This document shows positions 37,093 to 50,382 of a DNA stretch of 64,000 nucleotides, one piece after another. Position numbers and translations under genes: made by a program. The stretch is from the NCBI RefSeq assembly GCF_900106805.1, contig NZ_FNNP01000001.1, positions 744,001 through 808,000 on the forward strand, given 5' to 3'. This DNA is from Ruegeria halocynthiae (lineage in GTDB: Bacteria > Pseudomonadota > Alphaproteobacteria > Rhodobacterales > Rhodobacteraceae). The first letter of the stretch is position 1. Each line of letters opens with the position of its first letter. The notes below the pieces were generated by a model. That model did no database searches and was not told the origin of the DNA. It saw nothing but the letters and a program-made list of their open reading frames with translations.

Positions 37093-37464
37093 TCACACCA
37101 TCGGTGACATAAGCTCAACTTCGTTTCCGTCGCGTAGAGCTGTGTAGAAACAACTGCGTCGATTGGTGTGACAGGCAGGCCCGGTCTGATTCACCACAAC
37201 CAGCAGGCAGTCACGGTCGCAGTCGATGCGAAAATCCACCAGTTCCTGCACGTGGCCCGAGCTCTCTCCTTTGACCCAGAACGCCTGTCGCGACCGCGAC
37301 CAATAGGTAACACGCCCGGATTGCAGCGTGCGCTCGATGGACTGCGCATTCATCCAGGCCATCATCAGAACCTCTCCGGTTTCTGCGTCCTGCGCGATCG
37401 CAGGGAGCAAACCCGCCTCGTTGTATTTCAGTGTCGACGGATCGAACAAGACTGCGTTAGCCAT
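37093..37464 (-). CDS. hisI: Phosphoribosyl-AMP cyclohydrolase
   Basis: HisI (123 residues) opens the purine ring of PR-AMP in histidine synthesis. WMNAQSIERTLQSGRVTYWS and WVKGESSGHVQ are present. The Asp/Cys metal-binding cluster is DCDRDCLLVVVNQTGPACH plus RRSCFYTA. It has no fused HisE domain. I prefer ATG 37464 (AAAGG upstream); ATG 37482 is also possible. Confidence 0.95.
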   Translation of the reverse strand: MANAVLFDPSTLKYNEAGLLPAIAQDAETGEVLMMAWMNAQSIERTLQSGRVTYWSRSRQAFWVKGESSGHVQELVDFRIDCDRDCLLVVVNQTGPACHTNRRSCFYTALRDGNEVELMSPMV

Positions 37465-37530
37465 CGCAAAAACCTTTTGCATCCCAAAATCCCGCCATTA
37501 TGTATGGGGAATAAACAACGAGGGAAAGCC

Positions 37531-37983
37531 ATGAGCGGCGAAACCGATCTGATCAAGCTTTATTCCGGACGCATCCTTGCACTTGCGGCGGATATTCCGC
37601 ATCTGGACCGATTGGACAATCCCGATGCGACGGTGAAGAAACGCGCGCCTCTATGTGGATCAACCGTGACAGTCGACGTCAAGGTTGAAGACGGGCGGAT
37701 CACGGAGTTTGGGCAGGACGTCAAGGCCTGTGCGCTGGGTCAGGCATCGGCCTCGGTCGTAGGCAGTGCAATGATCGGAGCGACACAGGCGCAGGTCGAA
37801 ACCGCGCGCGATCAGCTTACCGCGATGCTAAAGAAAGACGGCCCTGCCCCCGATGCGCCCTTTGACGGGCTCGAAGTTCTTTTGCCTGCGCGGGATTACA
37901 AGAACCGCCATGCTTCGATCCTGTTGGCACTTGACGCGACTGCCGATGCGATGGAGCAAGCCGAACAAGCAAATTGCGCCTGA
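37531..37983 (+). CDS. Iron-sulfur cluster assembly scaffold protein (NifU/IscU N-terminal-like)
   Basis: The 150-residue protein has the NifU-N/IscU fold: LYSGRILALAADIPHLDRLD, then Cys in KRAPLCGSTVTVDV, then Cys in GQDVKACALGQASASVVGSA. The third typical Cys region is replaced by a different C-terminus ending QANCA. It may carry or traffic Fe-S clusters, but the incomplete ligand set makes this uncertain. It is divergent from hisI, with 66 bases between starts. Confidence 0.8.
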   Translation: MSGETDLIKLYSGRILALAADIPHLDRLDNPDATVKKRAPLCGSTVTVDVKVEDGRITEFGQDVKACALGQASASVVGSAMIGATQAQVETARDQLTAMLKKDGPAPDAPFDGLEVLLPARDYKNRHASILLALDATADAMEQAEQANCA

Positions 37984-38040
37984 ACGTGGCTTTTCTCGGC
38001 AAAGCCGTATAGGGTTCCTCAACTGTCTTGGGGGGCTAAC

Positions 38041-38679
38041 GTGAACAATTTGCTGGAACATTTTGTAACGCTCTGGGTTGTCATCGACCCGATCGGCACG
38101 ATCCCCGTCTTTATCGCCGTCACCGCAGGAATTGCCGCTGGTGAGCGTCGAAAAACCGCCCTGCTGGCCGCATTGGTAAGCGCGGGCATTTTGCTCTTCT
38201 TTCTCGTCTTCGGCCAAGTGGTAATCGAAGCGTTGGATATCGGCCTGAACTCTTTTCAGGTCGCGGGTGGAATCATCCTGTTCCTGTTCGCGCTGACCAT
38301 GATCTTTGGGGAAAGCAAACAAGAGATTGAACAGCGTCAGGCCGAGGAAGACTTGGATGACAAAATGCACAAGACGAACCCAGCCATATTTCCCCTTGCC
38401 GTGCCTTCACTGGCGTCACCCGGCGCGATGCTGGCAATTGTTGTTCTGACCGACAACAACCGGTTCAGCATCGCAGATCAGAGCATTACCGCACTGGTGA
38501 TGCTGGTTGTGATTGCGATAGCGTTTGTATTGATGTTGCTGGCCGAGCCGATCATCCGTTTGATCGGACATTCCGGTGCCGCGATCATCAGCCGTGTGAT
38601 GGGCATGATCCTGGCCTCAGTCGCGGTCAACTCTGTCCTGTCGGCGACGATAGAAATCATAAAAACCGGAGAGCTGTAA
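38041..38679 (+). CDS. MarC-family integral membrane protein
   Basis: This 212-residue protein has about six membrane spans. The MarC signatures are TLWVVIDPIGTIPVFIAVTA near the start and PLAVPSLASPGAMLAIVVLT in the middle. The function of MarC proteins is not settled; early claims of drug export were not upheld. The start is GTG 38041 preceded by a GGGGGG run. A long GC-rich hairpin follows the stop. Confidence 0.9.
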   Translation: MNNLLEHFVTLWVVIDPIGTIPVFIAVTAGIAAGERRKTALLAALVSAGILLFFLVFGQVVIEALDIGLNSFQVAGGIILFLFALTMIFGESKQEIEQRQAEEDLDDKMHKTNPAIFPLAVPSLASPGAMLAIVVLTDNNRFSIADQSITALVMLVVIAIAFVLMLLAEPIIRLIGHSGAAIISRVMGMILASVAVNSVLSATIEIIKTGEL

Positions 38680-38685
38680 AAAGAA

Positions 38686-38717
38686 CCGCCGCTCCTTCCG
38701 GGCGGAAAGGGCGGCGG
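38686..38717. terminator. GC-rich hairpin after marC
   Basis: CCGCCGC (38686-38692) and GCGGCGG (38711-38717) enclose a second stem CCTTCCG/CGGAAAGG. No T-run follows, so it is a possible factor-assisted terminator. Confidence 0.45.
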
Positions 38718-38864
38718 CAAGTCATGCGTTTCTCATGTAGGGTCCGGATAACCGCACGGGGCCGAGGCTGGCCCCTTCAAGGGAAATGGGACAGGCAGGT
38801 CACCCTTGATCATGACGGGGAGACAAGCGCGGTGTGATCGGCACGAGATCGCAGGCAGAAAGGC

Positions 38865-38987
38865 TTAGAACCCGCTTGGCAGGTGAAGGGCAACCACCAG
38901 CATCACAATCAGAGAAACCGCGCCCGCCGCATCCTGCAATATCGTGGATTGCGAACGGGTAAAGGTAGTCTTGATCTGGCTCAGCAT
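38865..38987 (-). CDS. 40-residue single-span membrane protein, likely SOS-controlled
   Basis: From ATG 38987 the protein reads MLSQIKTTFTRSQSTILQDA, then AGAVSLIVMLVVALHLPSGF. It has a short basic N-terminus and one hydrophobic span (about 23-36). The ribosome binding site GGAGGTGA with a 4-base gap is among the strongest in the window, which supports a real gene despite its size. A GTTC-N7-GTTC LexA-type box lies 69-83 bases upstream. The gene follows recG on the same strand but appears to have its own promoter. SidA of Caulobacter, a 29-residue SOS-induced membrane division inhibitor, has the same general plan, but no sequence similarity is claimed. Confidence 0.72.
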   Translation of the reverse strand: MLSQIKTTFTRSQSTILQDAAGAVSLIVMLVVALHLPSGF

Positions 38988-39055
38988 GGTCTCACCTCCG
39001 GTCAGGTTTAATCCTTTGTTGACCTTTTGTTCTCATATTTCAGTGAGTCGGTAAA

Positions 39056-39080
39056 GAACTTTTATAGAACATTTGTGAAC
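39056..39080 (-). promoter_or_regulatory. LexA (SOS) box, GTTC-N7-GTTC, with a third half-site
   Basis: On the minus strand GTTC-ACAAAT-GTTC-TATAAAA-GTTC spans 39080 to 39056. The inner pair has the 7-base spacing of the alphaproteobacterial LexA site (GTTC-N7-GTTC), and its spacer TATAAAA resembles a -10 box. It lies between the recG stop and the 40-residue protein gene. Confidence 0.65.
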
Positions 39081-39097
39081 TTTATAGGGGTTTCCGC

Positions 39098-43446
<4,349 letters not shown>

Positions 43447-43559
43447 TCACGTCGTCTTGAACCTCAGTGATAGGGCGAGGCCATGGTCAGGTCCAGTGCT
43501 GTGCTAAGACGCGAGTGGAATTACCGCCCCGGACCATCGACGGTATATGTCAGATCAAG

Positions 43560-44276
43560 TCAGGCGCCGACCGCCATCCGGGTTTCACCCATGCTGCTGG
43601 ATTGCGGATCACGCAGAACATATCCACGGCCCCAGACCGTTTCGATGTAATTCTCGCCGCCGGTGGCGTTGCTAAGTTTTTTGCGTAGCTTGCAGATAAA
43701 TACGTCGATAATTTTCAGCTCAGGCTCATCCATACCGCCGTAGAGATGGTTCAGAAACATCTCTTTGGTCAGGGTTGTGCCCTTCCGCAGGCTTAGAAGC
43801 TCGAGCATCTGATATTCTTTGCCCGTTAAATGCACAGTCTTTCCTTCCACCTCAACGGTCTTGGCATCCAGATTGACGGCGACTTGCCCGGTGTGGATGA
43901 CAGACTGTGAATGCCCTTTGGAGCGGCGGATAATGGCATGAATGCGTGCCACCAGTTCCTCACGATGGAACGGTTTGGTCAAATAGTCATCGGCGCCAAA
44001 TCCAAAGCCCTTGATCTTGCTTTCGGTGTCATCAGCGCCCGACAGGATGAGGATCGGCGTTTCGACCCGTGCGATCCGTAGCTGACGCAGCACCTCGTGG
44101 CCGTTCATATCCGGAAGATTAAGGTCCAACAGAATCAGGTCGTAATCATAAAGCTTTGCCAGATCGATGCCTTCTTCGCCAAGGTCCGTCGCATACACGT
44201 TAAGATTAGCGTGCGTCAGCATCAGCTCGATGCTTTTGGACGTGGTAGGATCATCCTCAACAAGAAGTATGCGCAT
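43560..44276 (-). CDS. ctrA: Cell-cycle response regulator CtrA
   Basis: CtrA (238 residues) is an OmpR-type regulator. The receiver domain (1-120) has the phospho-acceptor Asp51 in [13 protein letters not shown]. The DNA-binding winged helix has the family-specific [19 protein letters not shown] and [18 protein letters not shown]. In Rhodobacterales CtrA mainly drives motility, gene transfer agents and chemotaxis rather than viability. Phosphate should come from CckA via ChpT. A CtrA-type box lies 57-74 bases upstream, which suggests autoregulation. sciP lies just upstream on the same strand. Confidence 0.97.
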   Translation of the reverse strand: MRILLVEDDPTTSKSIELMLTHANLNVYATDLGEEGIDLAKLYDYDLILLDLNLPDMNGHEVLRQLRIARVETPILILSGADDTESKIKGFGFGADDYLTKPFHREELVARIHAIIRRSKGHSQSVIHTGQVAVNLDAKTVEVEGKTVHLTGKEYQMLELLSLRKGTTLTKEMFLNHLYGGMDEPELKIIDVFICKLRKKLSNATGGENYIETVWGRGYVLRDPQSSSMGETRMAVGA

Positions 44277-44332
44277 TTTTTACTGCTCCAATTTGGGTCA
44301 AATTCTTCAACTGATCTGAGCCTGAATAAAAA

Positions 44333-44350
44333 TGGTTAATCTGGCGTTAC
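44333..44350. promoter_or_regulatory. CtrA box upstream of ctrA
   Basis: Read on minus, GTAA-CGCCAGA-TTAACCAT. The TTAACCAT half is perfect, and the other half differs by one base from TTAA with the correct 7-base spacing. Confidence 0.55.
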
Positions 44351-44361
44351 CGTTGAATCAT

Positions 44362-44655
44362 TTATTCACTCTCTCCTTTAGGTTGTCGATATCTTTTTAA
44401 AGTCGTCGCTTTCAATGCGTCGATCCCATGTTCAGCGACTGCTGAAACCCACGAATTGAATTCCTCATCACTGATGCCATAACGTTTTTTCGCCTCTGAC
44501 AGAGAAATCAGCCCGTAAAGCACACCACGCACCACGATCACCTTGCGCGATGCCACCCAACGCCGCGTGTCCGCCGGAGGTAAATCGGCCCGTGTCAGCA
44601 CGCTTCCATCCGGTAGGGTGACTGACCTAGGTCCTTCCACTTTGTGCAAATACAT
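44362..44655 (-). CDS. sciP: DUF1153 protein, SciP-type CtrA inhibitor
   Basis: The 97-residue protein has the DUF1153/SciP pattern SVTLPDGSVLTRADLPPADT, RRWVASRKVIVVRGVLYGLI and AKKRYGISDEEFNSWVSAV, a helix-turn-helix-like fold. In Caulobacter SciP binds CtrA and blocks activation of CtrA promoters late in the cycle. The position directly upstream of ctrA supports the call, though function in this lineage is inferred. The start ATG 44655 has only a weak GAGAG Shine-Dalgarno. Confidence 0.88.
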   Translation of the reverse strand: MYLHKVEGPRSVTLPDGSVLTRADLPPADTRRWVASRKVIVVRGVLYGLISLSEAKKRYGISDEEFNSWVSAVAEHGIDALKATTLKRYRQPKGESE

Positions 44656-44784
44656 CTCTCATACCCTTTCTGCTGCGACAAAGCTGCGTCAAGTCTACTT
44701 AAAAGGACGTGAAACCACCCCTTGAGAGTGTGTAGAATTTTCCTATATTCTGCCGGTCTTTCTTACTCCGGACTGGAACCGACT

Positions 44785-45930
44785 ATGGCCCTCGATACCG
44801 AGACACCGCTGAACTCGCTTGGCTTCGCCAAACCGCCCTCGGAAACGCGGGTTGTTGTTGCTATGTCCGGCGGTGTGGATAGTTCCGTAGTTGCGGCTTA
44901 TCTGGCCGATCAGGGATACGATGTCGTGGGGGTAACGCTGCAGCTATACGATCACGGCGCAGCGCTGGCCAAGAAAGGCGCCTGTTGCGCGGGGATTGAT
45001 ATACACGATGCACGACGCGTGGCCGAAGAGCGCGGCTTCCCTCATTACGTTTTGGACTATGAGAACATCTTCAAGGATGCAGTCATCGACGAATTCGCCG
45101 ATAGCTACCTGGCAGGTGCGACTCCGGTGCCCTGCATTCGCTGCAATGAGCGTGTGAAGTTCAAGGACCTGTTGGAAACCGCCAAGGACCTTGAAGCTGA
45201 CTGTATGGCCACCGGTCACTATATCCAGCGCAAGATGGGCCCCGACGGGGCCGAACTGCACAGTGCTGAGGATGCAAACCGGGATCAGTCCTATTTCCTG
45301 TTTTCGACCACGCCTGAACAATTGGATTTCCTGCGCTTCCCTCTGGGCCATCTTCCATCCAAGGACGCCACGCGCGAGATGGCGGCGCAATACGGGTTGG
45401 CGGTCGCAGACAAGCCAGACAGTCAGGACATTTGTTTTGTACCCGACGGCAACTATGCCAGCGTGATCGAAAAGCTGCGCCCCGGCGCTGCCGAGCCGGG
45501 TGAAATCGTGCATGCCGATGGCCGCGTTCTGGCGCAGCATAATGGGGTTATTCACTATACGATCGGTCAGCGCCGCGGGCTCGGCATCGGCGGTCTAAGT
45601 GAGCCTTTATATGTGGTCAGACTGGACGTAGACAAAAAGCAGGTTGTCGTCGGGCCGAAAGAACTGTTGGCCACACGGACCGTTCCTGTGCGTGAAATCA
45701 ACTGGCTTGGCGACGAACCCTTCACGTCGCTGGATGAATGGCATGTCTCGGTCAAGGTCCGCTCAACCCGCCCACCGCGTGAGGCGATCATTAGGCCCTT
45801 ATCCGACACAACGGCTGAGGTCGAGTTGCTGACACCCGAGGAAGGCATCTCTCCGGGGCAGGCTTGCGTATTTTATGAAAACGGTGGCAGCCGTATCTTT
45901 GGTGGCGGCTGGATCTGGCGCGGTTATTAA
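44785..45930 (+). CDS. mnmA: tRNA-specific 2-thiouridylase
   Basis: MnmA (381 residues) thiolates U34 of tRNA Lys, Glu and Gln. The PP-loop is [16 protein letters not shown]. The catalytic Cys are in [14 protein letters not shown] and [13 protein letters not shown], and an extra [20 protein letters not shown] region is typical of the family. ATG 44785 is favoured over 44722, which would add 21 residues without homology. Its stop overlaps the convergent CadD-like gene by four bases. Confidence 0.96.
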   Translation: MALDTETPLNSLGFAKPPSETRVVVAMSGGVDSSVVAAYLADQGYDVVGVTLQLYDHGAALAKKGACCAGIDIHDARRVAEERGFPHYVLDYENIFKDAVIDEFADSYLAGATPVPCIRCNERVKFKDLLETAKDLEADCMATGHYIQRKMGPDGAELHSAEDANRDQSYFLFSTTPEQLDFLRFPLGHLPSKDATREMAAQYGLAVADKPDSQDICFVPDGNYASVIEKLRPGAAEPGEIVHADGRVLAQHNGVIHYTIGQRRGLGIGGLSEPLYVVRLDVDKKQVVVGPKELLATRTVPVREINWLGDEPFTSLDEWHVSVKVRSTRPPREAIIRPLSDTTAEVELLTPEEGISPGQACVFYENGGSRIFGGGWIWRGY

Positions 45931-46508
45931 ATCGCGTCAGTCCATGAATTGCTGAGGATATAGATCCCGGCGCAGATCATCACGTATGGCACGAGTCTCT
46001 CAAGCCGCTGCGCAAACCCGCCGGTCATGATCGGAGAACGCGCGCCCAATAGCCCCAGCATGGTCAGCGTCAGTGCCGCCACCACCGCACCTGTGACGCC
46101 TGCGATACGATAGCTGGGGGCCGAGTCGGCCAAGAGCGGCGCGAGGACAGCAAATGTGTCCATCGACAGACTTATGAACAGCAGCATCGTTACAAAGGTC
46201 GAGGCACCCGAGGATATTTGCGGTGTCTCCCCGGACTCTGATCCCCGGAATTGACGGGCAACCCCGATCACGCCGAGGCCAAGCGGTATCACACCCAGAA
46301 AACCAGCCCAATGTGGCACCACATCATCGACACCCAAAGCCAACAACAAGGCAGCAGCGATGATCAGCATCTGCGCGAGCAGAAATCCAGCAACAGTCCG
46401 GCGTGGGCCGGACACCATCATCAGCGCAACAAGTGCCGCAAGATTGTCCAGGTTTGTCAGTACCTGCGCCATGAAGGCAGAGGCGGCAAAGATCACGTGA
46501 TCCAGCAT
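45927..46508 (-). CDS. CadD-like cadmium-resistance/membrane transporter family protein
   Basis: This 193-residue protein has about six membrane spans. [19 protein letters not shown] and [18 protein letters not shown] carry paired Asp/Asn residues inside membrane segments, as in the CadD/LysE-like cation exporters. The ion is not known. It overlaps the lpxB stop by one base and so sits at the end of the lipid A cluster. Confidence 0.72.
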   Translation of the reverse strand: MLDHVIFAASAFMAQVLTNLDNLAALVALMMVSGPRRTVAGFLLAQMLIIAAALLLALGVDDVVPHWAGFLGVIPLGLGVIGVARQFRGSESGETPQISSGASTFVTMLLFISLSMDTFAVLAPLLADSAPSYRIAGVTGAVVAALTLTMLGLLGARSPIMTGGFAQRLERLVPYVMICAGIYILSNSWTDAI

Positions 46509-47665
46509 TACGGTTTCATTCTATCCAATACAGCCTTTGCCGCACGCAGGCCCGGTGCTTCTCCGCCCCGCCCAAGCTGTTCCATCGTGGTCGCCATTGC
46601 CTGATGTTGAGCGTCAGGCATAGCGGCAACCTGCTCCAAGGCCTCAGCGATCTTGAACGGTTGGCAGTCATCCAGAAGGCATTCGGGTACAGCGTGCGTG
46701 TCCGAGACCAGATTGACCAGTGTGACCGTATCAAGCTTGACCATGCGCTTTGCAATCAGCGTGGTCAGCCAATTCAGATTATAAGCGATCACCATCGGCG
46801 TTGCCTGTGCCGCTAACTCTAGCGACACCGTACCCGATGCCGCCAACGCAAGATCGGCTGCCGCGAAGGCCGCCCTTTTCTGTGCCTGAGCGTCGTCCGA
46901 AGGCAACTCTCGTGGATCAACAACGATGGGATTACCCGGCCAGTTCCGTACATGCTCGGCAACCACATCTACCATGTGCGCAACCGTTGGCACTACGACA
47001 CGAGTGTCCGGGCGATCCATCAGGAACTTTTGCAGAGCAGCGCCAAAAATAGGGGCCAGCCGTTCGACTTCACCCCGCCGAGAGCCGGGCAATGCAAGGA
47101 CGATAGGTGCGTCGCCTAAATCTTGTTCCACACGAAAATTCTGGATGTCTTGGTCTGACGCGATCGGTTCGTTGACGACGGGGTGACCGACAAAATCACA
47201 CTCCATCCCTGCCCGCTCCATGTACGGTGGTTCAAACGGCAAAAGCGCCAATACGTGGTCGATCACCTTCGCCATCTTGTCCGCTCGCCCCGGCCTCCAG
47301 GCCCAGACGCTGGGCGCAACGTAGTGGACGGTGCGAATATCGCTTGAGGCCTTCACAAGCTTTGCGACACGAAGCGAGAAATCGGGACTGTCGATGGTGA
47401 TCAACACATCCGGCTGTGTGTCCAGAACGGCCTGAGCCGTTTCGGCAATGCGACGCTTGAGGTGAAAAAACTTTGGAAGAACTTCGACCAAGCCCATGAC
47501 GCTGAGTTCGGACATGGGAAACCGGCTGGTTAACCCCTGAGCCTGCATCAGCGGCCCGCCGACTCCGTCAAACTCCGCTTCTGGCACGAGGGTTTTAAGA
47601 CCCTCCATCAACGCTGCCCCTAATCGGTCGCCCGAAGGTTCACCGGCGACCAGGAATACGCGCAT
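46508..47665 (-). CDS. lpxB: Lipid-A-disaccharide synthase
   Basis: LpxB (385 residues, GT19) joins UDP-diacylglucosamine and lipid X. The typical segments are VAGEPSGDRLGAALMEGL, CDFVGHPVVNEP and LALPGSRRGEVERLAPIF. It overlaps the lpxI stop by one base in an lpxA-lpxI-lpxB run. Confidence 0.96.
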   Translation of the reverse strand: MRVFLVAGEPSGDRLGAALMEGLKTLVPEAEFDGVGGPLMQAQGLTSRFPMSELSVMGLVEVLPKFFHLKRRIAETAQAVLDTQPDVLITIDSPDFSLRVAKLVKASSDIRTVHYVAPSVWAWRPGRADKMAKVIDHVLALLPFEPPYMERAGMECDFVGHPVVNEPIASDQDIQNFRVEQDLGDAPIVLALPGSRRGEVERLAPIFGAALQKFLMDRPDTRVVVPTVAHMVDVVAEHVRNWPGNPIVVDPRELPSDDAQAQKRAAFAAADLALAASGTVSLELAAQATPMVIAYNLNWLTTLIAKRMVKLDTVTLVNLVSDTHAVPECLLDDCQPFKIAEALEQVAAMPDAQHQAMATTMEQLGRGGEAPGLRAAKAVLDRMKP

Positions 47666-48459
47666 CAGACCGTGCGCTCGCGAACATAGAGAAACAGCCC
47701 GAGGCGGTTACACTCTTCGATCACACAGTCACGTTGCAGCACAATGACGCCGCCCTTTTCGATGACAATGCCCGACAGACCAGCAGCAACCGCACCTGAC
47801 ACGGTATCGGGCCCGATTGCGGGCATATCAGCGCGCCGATCCTGATCGGGTTTTGGGCCTTTGAACAGAATGCCTCCGCCCGCGTCGGGGCGTTGAGTCA
47901 ATGACTGTAGCATCCAGGCTGTGCCATAGATCCCCTCGATCACCAGCGCCTGGCCTTTGTGAACCACACAGGCCTGACCGATATCCACAACCCCCATGCT
48001 GCGAAGGATACCTGCGGCGCGGTCTGCGTCTTCGTGATCCACATCAGAGGGCTGGGCTTCGGTCAATGCGCCAAGGGGCGGCAGTAGATTCGGTGCGATT
48101 TCATGCGCCGCACGGACTGTTAGATCAGCATCTTCGAAAATTCCGATGACCGCTCGTAAGGCGCCATCATCCCCGGCCATAATGGCCTTTTGCAGGATCG
48201 GTACCAACGGCATCGTCGCGGCATCAATGCGCGCGGGATTGACTGTTGGGCGGCGCACGGCCCCCGCCATGCAAATCTCGGTCACGCCCCGGGCTTTGAG
48301 ATCAGCGATAAAGCTGCCCAATTGCTCAAGCGGAAAAACCACATCAACAGTTAGCGTATCCGGTTCAAACCCCTCCAACGCGCAAACCAATGGCCGGTTC
48401 GGCAAACACGTGACCACCTCGTCTGGCAAAGCCCCAGTTCCCGCGATCAATGCCAACAT
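47665..48459 (-). CDS. lpxI: UDP-2,3-diacylglucosamine pyrophosphatase LpxI
   Basis: LpxI (264 residues, formerly DUF1009) replaces LpxH in most alphaproteobacteria and yields lipid X and UMP. LALIAGTGALPDEV opens the N-terminal domain. The catalytic domain has RSMGVVDIGQACVVHKGQAL and ILFKGPKPDQDRRADMPAIG, with the Asp expected for metal binding. It lies between lpxA and lpxB, as usual. Confidence 0.93.
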   Translation of the reverse strand: MLALIAGTGALPDEVVTCLPNRPLVCALEGFEPDTLTVDVVFPLEQLGSFIADLKARGVTEICMAGAVRRPTVNPARIDAATMPLVPILQKAIMAGDDGALRAVIGIFEDADLTVRAAHEIAPNLLPPLGALTEAQPSDVDHEDADRAAGILRSMGVVDIGQACVVHKGQALVIEGIYGTAWMLQSLTQRPDAGGGILFKGPKPDQDRRADMPAIGPDTVSGAVAAGLSGIVIEKGGVIVLQRDCVIEECNRLGLFLYVRERTV

Positions 48460-48463
48460 GGTC

Positions 48464-49249
48464 TTACTTCCTCGGTGTCAGGAAGGAACGATCTGTGTTG
48501 CCCGTCACGAACTCGACGATCTGGCGCACATATTCGTTGTCGACATCCTCGCCCATCCGATGGGCACGATCCATGAAAGTCCCGTCGCCTTCCGACAATT
48601 CTTTGAATGCCGCTCGCAATGCCGAGATATCTTCACGCGTTACACCACGCCGTTTCAACCCAACCAGATTCAAGCCGTCCAGCTCTCCGCGAGGCGCTTG
48701 AACCAGACCATAGGGAATCACGTCGTTCGGAACCATGGTCAGCGCACCGATGATGGCGCCACGACCAACACGCACGAATTGATGCAAGCCCGAGATGCCA
48801 CCAACGATGACGTCATCCTCGATAATGCAATGACCTGCTGCGCCTGCGTGATTAACCATAATGACTCGGTTGCCGATCTGCACGTCATGCGCCACATGGA
48901 CACCGGCCATAAGCAGGCAGTCATCGCCGATCCGGGTAACGCCGCCACCGCCATCGGTGCCGGTATTAATGGTCACATGCTCGCGAATGCGATTGCGTTC
49001 TCCGATCTCAAGCCGCGTGTTTTCGCCGCCAAACTTCTTGTCCTGCGGAATTTCTCCGACAACGGCAAAGCTGAAAATCACCGTGTCCTCACCGATCGAG
49101 GTCGCTCCGGTGATAACAACATGGGATTTAAGCTCAACCCGGTCGCCCAAACGAACCTGAGGGCCGATATGGCAGAACGGCCCGATCGTGCAGCCCTCAC
49201 CAATTTGCGCACCGTCTTCGATAATTGCGCTGGGATGAATACCGCTCAT
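48464..49249 (-). CDS. lpxA: UDP-N-acetylglucosamine acyltransferase
   Basis: LpxA (261 residues) carries out the first step of lipid A synthesis. The left-handed beta-helix hexapeptides are clear ([20 protein letters not shown]), and the catalytic His lies in [20 protein letters not shown] 49249 overlaps the fabZ stop (ATGA); the earlier ATG 49270 would lie inside fabZ. Confidence 0.96.
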   Translation of the reverse strand: MSGIHPSAIIEDGAQIGEGCTIGPFCHIGPQVRLGDRVELKSHVVITGATSIGEDTVIFSFAVVGEIPQDKKFGGENTRLEIGERNRIREHVTINTGTDGGGGVTRIGDDCLLMAGVHVAHDVQIGNRVIMVNHAGAAGHCIIEDDVIVGGISGLHQFVRVGRGAIIGALTMVPNDVIPYGLVQAPRGELDGLNLVGLKRRGVTREDISALRAAFKELSEGDGTFMDRAHRMGEDVDNEYVRQIVEFVTGNTDRSFLTPRK

Positions 49250-49719
49250 GTCGTTTTTTCCATGTCCCAATCGACATAGGCCGAGAACTCAGCCTCGGCG
49301 GCAACTTCTCCGTCAACGGTCGCGCGACCGCTGAATTTGAAGATCTTGCCGCCCTTCTTGCCGCGCACCGTCTCAACGTGCATCGCAAGCACGTCGCCAG
49401 GCACCACTTTGCGGCGGAATTTGCATTTGTCGATGTTCATGAAATAGATCAGCAGCTCGCTATCGATCACATCCATACCGACACCCAGCATAACCCCGGC
49501 GGTTTGCGCCATCGCCTCTACAATGGTCACACCCGGCATAATCGGAGTTCCAGGGAAATGGCCCTGAAAGTGTGGTTCATTCATGGTGACATTCTTGATG
49601 CCAACCGCCGATTGATAGCCGTCGATATCCACAACCTTGTCGACCAGCAAAAACGGATAGCGATGCGGCAATATACGCTGAATCAGCTGAATGTCGGCGC
49701 TCTTGGTTTCCGTGGTCAT
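49246..49719 (-). CDS. fabZ: 3-hydroxyacyl-ACP dehydratase FabZ
   Basis: FabZ (157 residues) is a hotdog dehydratase that supplies unsaturated acyl-ACP for fatty acid elongation. [11 protein letters not shown] and [20 protein letters not shown] hold the active-site His and Glu. It competes with LpxA for 3-hydroxyacyl-ACP, and the two genes overlap by four bases. Confidence 0.97.
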   Translation of the reverse strand: MTTETKSADIQLIQRILPHRYPFLLVDKVVDIDGYQSAVGIKNVTMNEPHFQGHFPGTPIMPGVTIVEAMAQTAGVMLGVGMDVIDSELLIYFMNIDKCKFRRKVVPGDVLAMHVETVRGKKGGKIFKFSGRATVDGEVAAEAEFSAYVDWDMEKTT

Positions 49720-49791
49720 AGTGCAGATGTCCTGTTCTGGATGTCTCTTTCAAGCGTGGTTAGCAATACACGTACCCAAGGGCAAGCCAGC

Positions 49792-50376
49792 CTATTCGCT
49801 GTTATTGATTTCAAGCACCGCGCCGTCGCCGATTGCTGCATCGATCCGCGTGATTGCGGCCTGGGTGATATCAGAGGCGTCCGAACTGAGCACAACATTG
49901 GCTCGTTCGATGACAATGGACGCCCCGTAGTCGCGCAGAAGTTCAATCAATACAGGTTGCGCCATCTCAAAAAACTGGTCGCGGGCCTGCTCCCCCAGCC
50001 GTGCCAGAGCGTCCAGTTTTGCACGTTGCCCGTCACGGTGCGATTGGACCTTTTCATCGAAAGCCTCAGCCATCGGGCGAAACTCTTCTGCTGAAAGTGT
50101 AGCCCGCTTTTCGGTCAGATCTTTTTCTTCCTGGCTTAGCTGGGCCACGATTCGTTCGTTCTCTTCGGCCAACAGTGCGCTTTCAGCTTCGATTTCACGA
50201 AAAACGCGCTGCCCAAAAGCTGAATCGGCGAACAACCGGTCACTCGAGATTGTCAGAACATCCGTCTGTGGCAATCCCAACTGCTGCGCAGCCGTCGGCA
50301 TTGCGGCCCACAGCACAGCCAAAACACACAGGGCCCTGAACGGGCCCTGTAGGATTTTCTTAGCTTTGTCGATCAT
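49792..50376 (-). CDS. skp: OmpH/Skp-family periplasmic chaperone
   Basis: The 194-residue protein has a signal peptide (cleavage near AAQQLG, about residue 31). A long charged coiled coil follows (about 75-140, LLAEENERIVAQLSQEEKDL), then a conserved helical end. Skp holds unfolded outer-membrane proteins for BamA, encoded just upstream with 6 bases between. lpxD, which often follows skp, is absent here. Confidence 0.88.
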   Translation of the reverse strand: MIDKAKKILQGPFRALCVLAVLWAAMPTAAQQLGLPQTDVLTISSDRLFADSAFGQRVFREIEAESALLAEENERIVAQLSQEEKDLTEKRATLSAEEFRPMAEAFDEKVQSHRDGQRAKLDALARLGEQARDQFFEMAQPVLIELLRDYGASIVIERANVVLSSDASDITQAAITRIDAAIGDGAVLEINNSE

Positions 50377-50382
50377 CAGAGA

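Noticed and set aside
48146..49279. 377-codon plus-strand frame opposite lpxI and lpxA
   Set aside because: It is antisense to two certain genes, with no ribosome binding site and no domain; a GC-rich codon artefact.
49225..50094. 289-codon plus-strand frame opposite fabZ and skp
   Set aside because: It is antisense to confident genes, and the translation shows no known fold.
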